Positions 30,061 to 31,957 of a DNA stretch of 31,957 nucleotides are shown here, in pieces. A model generated the notes under the pieces. It was given only the letters and a program-made list of their open reading frames with translations, was not told the origin of the DNA and ran no database searches. How positions within the stretch are numbered: position 1 is the stretch's first letter; each line of letters begins with the position of its first letter. The DNA is from PFJX01 sp037442845 (lineage in GTDB: Bacteria > Pseudomonadota > Gammaproteobacteria > Burkholderiales > Thiobacillaceae). The position numbers and the translations under genes are program-made. The stretch lies in contig JBBIPL010000015.1 of the NCBI GenBank assembly GCA_037442845.1, positions 1 through 31,957 on the forward strand, written 5' to 3'.

Positions 30061-30804
30061 ATGAAGCCTCGCCACGCCAGCCTGTTCGCCGCCTGCGTCA
30101 TCGCCTCTCTGCTCGCCGCCGCCGCCGCGCGCGCCGGCGAGGCCGAAATCCGCCAGGCGGTGCGCGCCCTCGCGCCGGAACTGCGCGTCACCAGCATCGG
30201 CAAGAGCGGCGCGCCCGGCTTCATGGAGGTCGTGGTGGAAGGCCCGCGCGGCCCCATGGTGGTCTACGCCGACGACAAGGGCGAGTACCTGCTGATCGGC
30301 GACCTGCTGCAGGTGAAGAGCCGCCGCAACCTGACGCAGGAGCGCATGGACAAGCTCACCGAGGTGAAGTGGGACAGCCTGCCGCTGCAACAGGCGGTGA
30401 AGGTGGTGCGCGGCAACGGCCAGCGCAAGCTGGCGGTGTTCTCCGACCCCGACTGCCCCTATTGCCGCAAGGCCGAGCAGGAGTTCATGAAGCTCGACAA
30501 CGTCACCATCTACACCTTCATGTATCCCCTGGAGATCCACCCCGACGCGCCGCGCAAGTCGAGGCTGGTGTGGTGCAGCAAGGACCGCGGCCAGGCCTGG
30601 CTGGACCTGATGCTGCGCGGCAAGCTGCCCGCCGGCAAGGACGACTGCAAGAACCCCATCGACGACAACATCGCCCTGGCCGCCCGTCTGCGCATCGACG
30701 GCACGCCGGCCATGCTGTTTCCCAACGGCAAGCGGGTGCCGGGCTACGCCGAGGCGGCCCGCCTGGAAGGCTTGCTGAACGCCTCGCAGAGCGTCGCCAA
30801 GTGA
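30061..30804 (+). CDS. dsbC: DsbC-family periplasmic disulfide isomerase
   Basis: DsbC reshuffles wrong disulfides in exported proteins and is kept reduced by DsbD. The 247-residue protein has a signal peptide (about residues 1-25, cut after ARA), an N-terminal dimerisation domain (about 27-90), and a thioredoxin domain with the active site C132-P-Y-C135, the structural disulfide C172/C196 and the cis-proline loop DGTPAM. This is the full set seen in E. coli DsbC. LptD, a known DsbC client, is encoded nearby. The gene ends convergent to the hydrolase-like gene, 23 bp away. Confidence 0.95.
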   Translation: MKPRHASLFAACVIASLLAAAAARAGEAEIRQAVRALAPELRVTSIGKSGAPGFMEVVVEGPRGPMVVYADDKGEYLLIGDLLQVKSRRNLTQERMDKLTEVKWDSLPLQQAVKVVRGNGQRKLAVFSDPDCPYCRKAEQEFMKLDNVTIYTFMYPLEIHPDAPRKSRLVWCSKDRGQAWLDLMLRGKLPAGKDDCKNPIDDNIALAARLRIDGTPAMLFPNGKRVPGYAEAARLEGLLNASQSVAK

Positions 30805-30827
30805 GCGCCCGTTCGCCGCGCCGGCGT

Positions 30828-31598
30828 TCAGCGGCAGCGGCCGACGTCGATCCAGCGCTTGAGCCAGGCTTCCGCGCGCTGGCGGGCGTGGCGGGCGGCG
30901 ATCTTTTCCTCCGGACCCTGGTCGGCGCGGAAATCGAAGGCGCGCCGGGCCAGCGGATAGACCTGGTATTCCACCGGCACGCCGCGCTCCCACAGGGCGT
31001 AGAAGGCGCGCCCGCCGTTGATGCGGCGCAGCTCGAAATCCTGTTCGCCGATCAGGAACAGCATGGGCGTGGTGATGCGCATGATCTCGGGCGCGACGCG
31101 GAACAACTGGTCCGGCTCCGGCGCGTTGGGATTCTGCATGTGGCCGTAGTAGCTGACGATGGCGGCGATGTCGGCGCCGCGCTTGTCGGCCAGGCGGATG
31201 GCGTAGTAGGGGCCGCGCGACTGGGCGACGATGCCCACCGGCGTCTTGCAGGCCTCGGGCAGGGCGCGCAGGTAGTCGAGGGCCGCCTCGACGTCGCCTT
31301 CCGTGGCGGGATCATGCTCGGCCGGCCAGCGCTCGATCATGCGCCCGCTCTGCCAATCCGGCATCACCACCAGGAAGCCCTGTCGCGCCAGTTCCTGGAT
31401 GTGCCGGCGCTCATTCTCGTCGATGCCGCGCTTGGCGTGGATGAACAGCACCGGGGGAAACGGCCCCTTGCCTTCCGGCACGGCGATCCGCAGGGGCACG
31501 TCGACGTCGCCGGAGCGCAGGGTCACCTCGCGCACCGCCACGTCGGCGGCGGCCATGGGCGCGGCCAGCGCCGCCAGCATAAGAAGCAGCTTCTTCAT
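30828..31598 (-). CDS. Exported dienelactone-hydrolase-like alpha/beta-hydrolase, catalytic residues altered
   Basis: This 256-residue protein has a signal peptide (cut near PMAAA) and an alpha/beta-hydrolase fold of the dienelactone hydrolase type: GPFPPVLFIHAKRG, ARQGFLVVMPDW, VGIVAQSRGPYYAIRLA, TPMLFLIGEQDFE and VPVEYQVYPLARRAFDFRAD. The putative nucleophile is S127 in an A-x-S-x-G elbow and the acid is D187. The family position normally occupied by His in the YPGAxHAFDF segment is Arg219 here, so the triad looks incomplete. The RBS AAGGAG precedes the ATG. It is divergent from the TonB-like gene. The substrate is unknown, and it may be a non-catalytic or altered-chemistry member. Confidence 0.82.
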   Translation of the reverse strand: MKKLLLMLAALAAPMAAADVAVREVTLRSGDVDVPLRIAVPEGKGPFPPVLFIHAKRGIDENERRHIQELARQGFLVVMPDWQSGRMIERWPAEHDPATEGDVEAALDYLRALPEACKTPVGIVAQSRGPYYAIRLADKRGADIAAIVSYYGHMQNPNAPEPDQLFRVAPEIMRITTPMLFLIGEQDFELRRINGGRAFYALWERGVPVEYQVYPLARRAFDFRADQGPEEKIAARHARQRAEAWLKRWIDVGRCR

Positions 31599-31697
31599 GG
31601 ACCGGCTCCTTCAGGCAAGAGGGGGCAAGCATAACGCCTCGCCGCGCCAGCGGCATGCGCCGAGGCGCGCGGCGGCAGCGCCTTTTATACTGCCGGC

Positions 31698-31957
31698 ATG
31701 ACGGCATCGCCCCCCGACGAACCGCGCACCCCGCGCCCGGCGCCGATGGCGCGCGCGCTGCTGCTGTCGGCCTGCCTGCATGGCGCGGCCATCGTTCTGA
31801 TCCAACCCAGCCCGGCGACCGACCGGCCGCACATGCTGGTGATCAGCGCCCGCCTGCAGCCGCCCCGCGTCGAGCCCGCGCCCGCCATGACGCCGGCGCC
31901 GGCCGAGTCCTCCCCGGCGCTGGCCGAGTCCTCCCCGGCGATCGCCGAGCCCGTCGC
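31698..31957 (+). CDS. TonB-like energy-transducer protein (5' part, runs off the window)
   Basis: From the ATG at 31698 the frame is open to the window end (86 codons). A short Pro-rich cytoplasmic tail is followed by one hydrophobic segment (ARALLLSACLHGAAIVLI, including the Ser and His typical of TonB-family transmembrane helices). A Pro/Ala-rich periplasmic stretch then carries a PAESS-PALAESSPAIAEP repeat. This layout is typical of TonB/energy-transducer proteins, but the C-terminal domain is not visible. A TATACT hexamer lies only about 6 bp before the ATG and no Shine-Dalgarno is seen, so the transcript may be leaderless or the true start may be the ATG at 31746. Confidence 0.65.
   Translation, partial: MTASPPDEPRTPRPAPMARALLLSACLHGAAIVLIQPSPATDRPHMLVISARLQPPRVEPAPAMTPAPAESSPALAESSPAIAEPV

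Overview
The window is about 32 kb of GC-rich, densely packed bacterial chromosome. Gene content and order point to a Gram-negative betaproteobacterium, probably from the Rhodocyclales or Nitrosomonadales side: aerobic ubiquinone synthesis (ubiC-ubiA, ubiH and a second ring hydroxylase), outer-membrane assembly (lptD-surA), AmgK/MurU peptidoglycan recycling, DsbC, a NarX/NarL-like sensor pair and a c-type cytochrome. The taxonomic call is inferred from gene content and codon style, not from a marker alignment.

Layout. 1-2.9 kb: end of an unknown gene, a TauD-like dioxygenase and, convergent to it, a NarX/NarL-like two-component pair. 2.9-6.6 kb: tsaE-amiC on the minus strand, diverging from queG-murI. 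6.6-7.0 kb: a small cytochrome c behind an FNR-like site. 7.08-8.2 kb: a decayed mobile-element scar at tRNA-Ser(UGA), with an integrase N-terminal stub, a RelE-type toxin with an HTH antitoxin, and clusters of CCCCCA-type repeats on both sides. 8.3-12.9 kb: ridA, recG, ubiC-ubiA-tcdA. 12.8-20.3 kb: a signalling block on the minus strand with a PAS-GGDEF-EAL protein, an ANTAR response regulator, an Aer-like chemoreceptor behind a sigma-28-type promoter, a MASE1/PAS/HisKA_2 histidine kinase and mog. 20.3-24.2 kb: an uncertain small reading frame, surA, lptD. 24.2-30.8 kb: a tightly overlapping plus-strand operon amgK-murU-pepP-ubiH-second ubi hydroxylase-dsbC. 30.8 kb to the end: an alpha/beta-hydrolase-like exported protein and the start of a TonB-like gene that runs off the window.

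How the genes relate. LptD maturation needs SurA and disulfide shuffling by DsbC, and all three genes are here. AmgK and MurU feed recycled MurNAc back into UDP-MurNAc. UbiC, UbiA, UbiH and the second hydroxylase serve ubiquinone synthesis. The HisKA_2 kinase and the ANTAR regulator look like a partner pair separated by the chemoreceptor.

The most striking feature is inside murU. A 466-bp cassette encoding a complete DUF559 (Vsr-like, PD-(D/E)XK-type) endonuclease domain, bounded by 39-bp inverted repeats that each contain a perfect 12-bp hairpin, sits in the middle of the gene without breaking its reading frame. The nuclease domain has no ATG or GTG of its own in frame and separates the two metal-binding motifs of the nucleotidyltransferase. 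It looks like a nuclease-plus-palindrome mobile unit captured as a nested domain. The second most notable feature is the roughly 1-kb island scar at tRNA-Ser.
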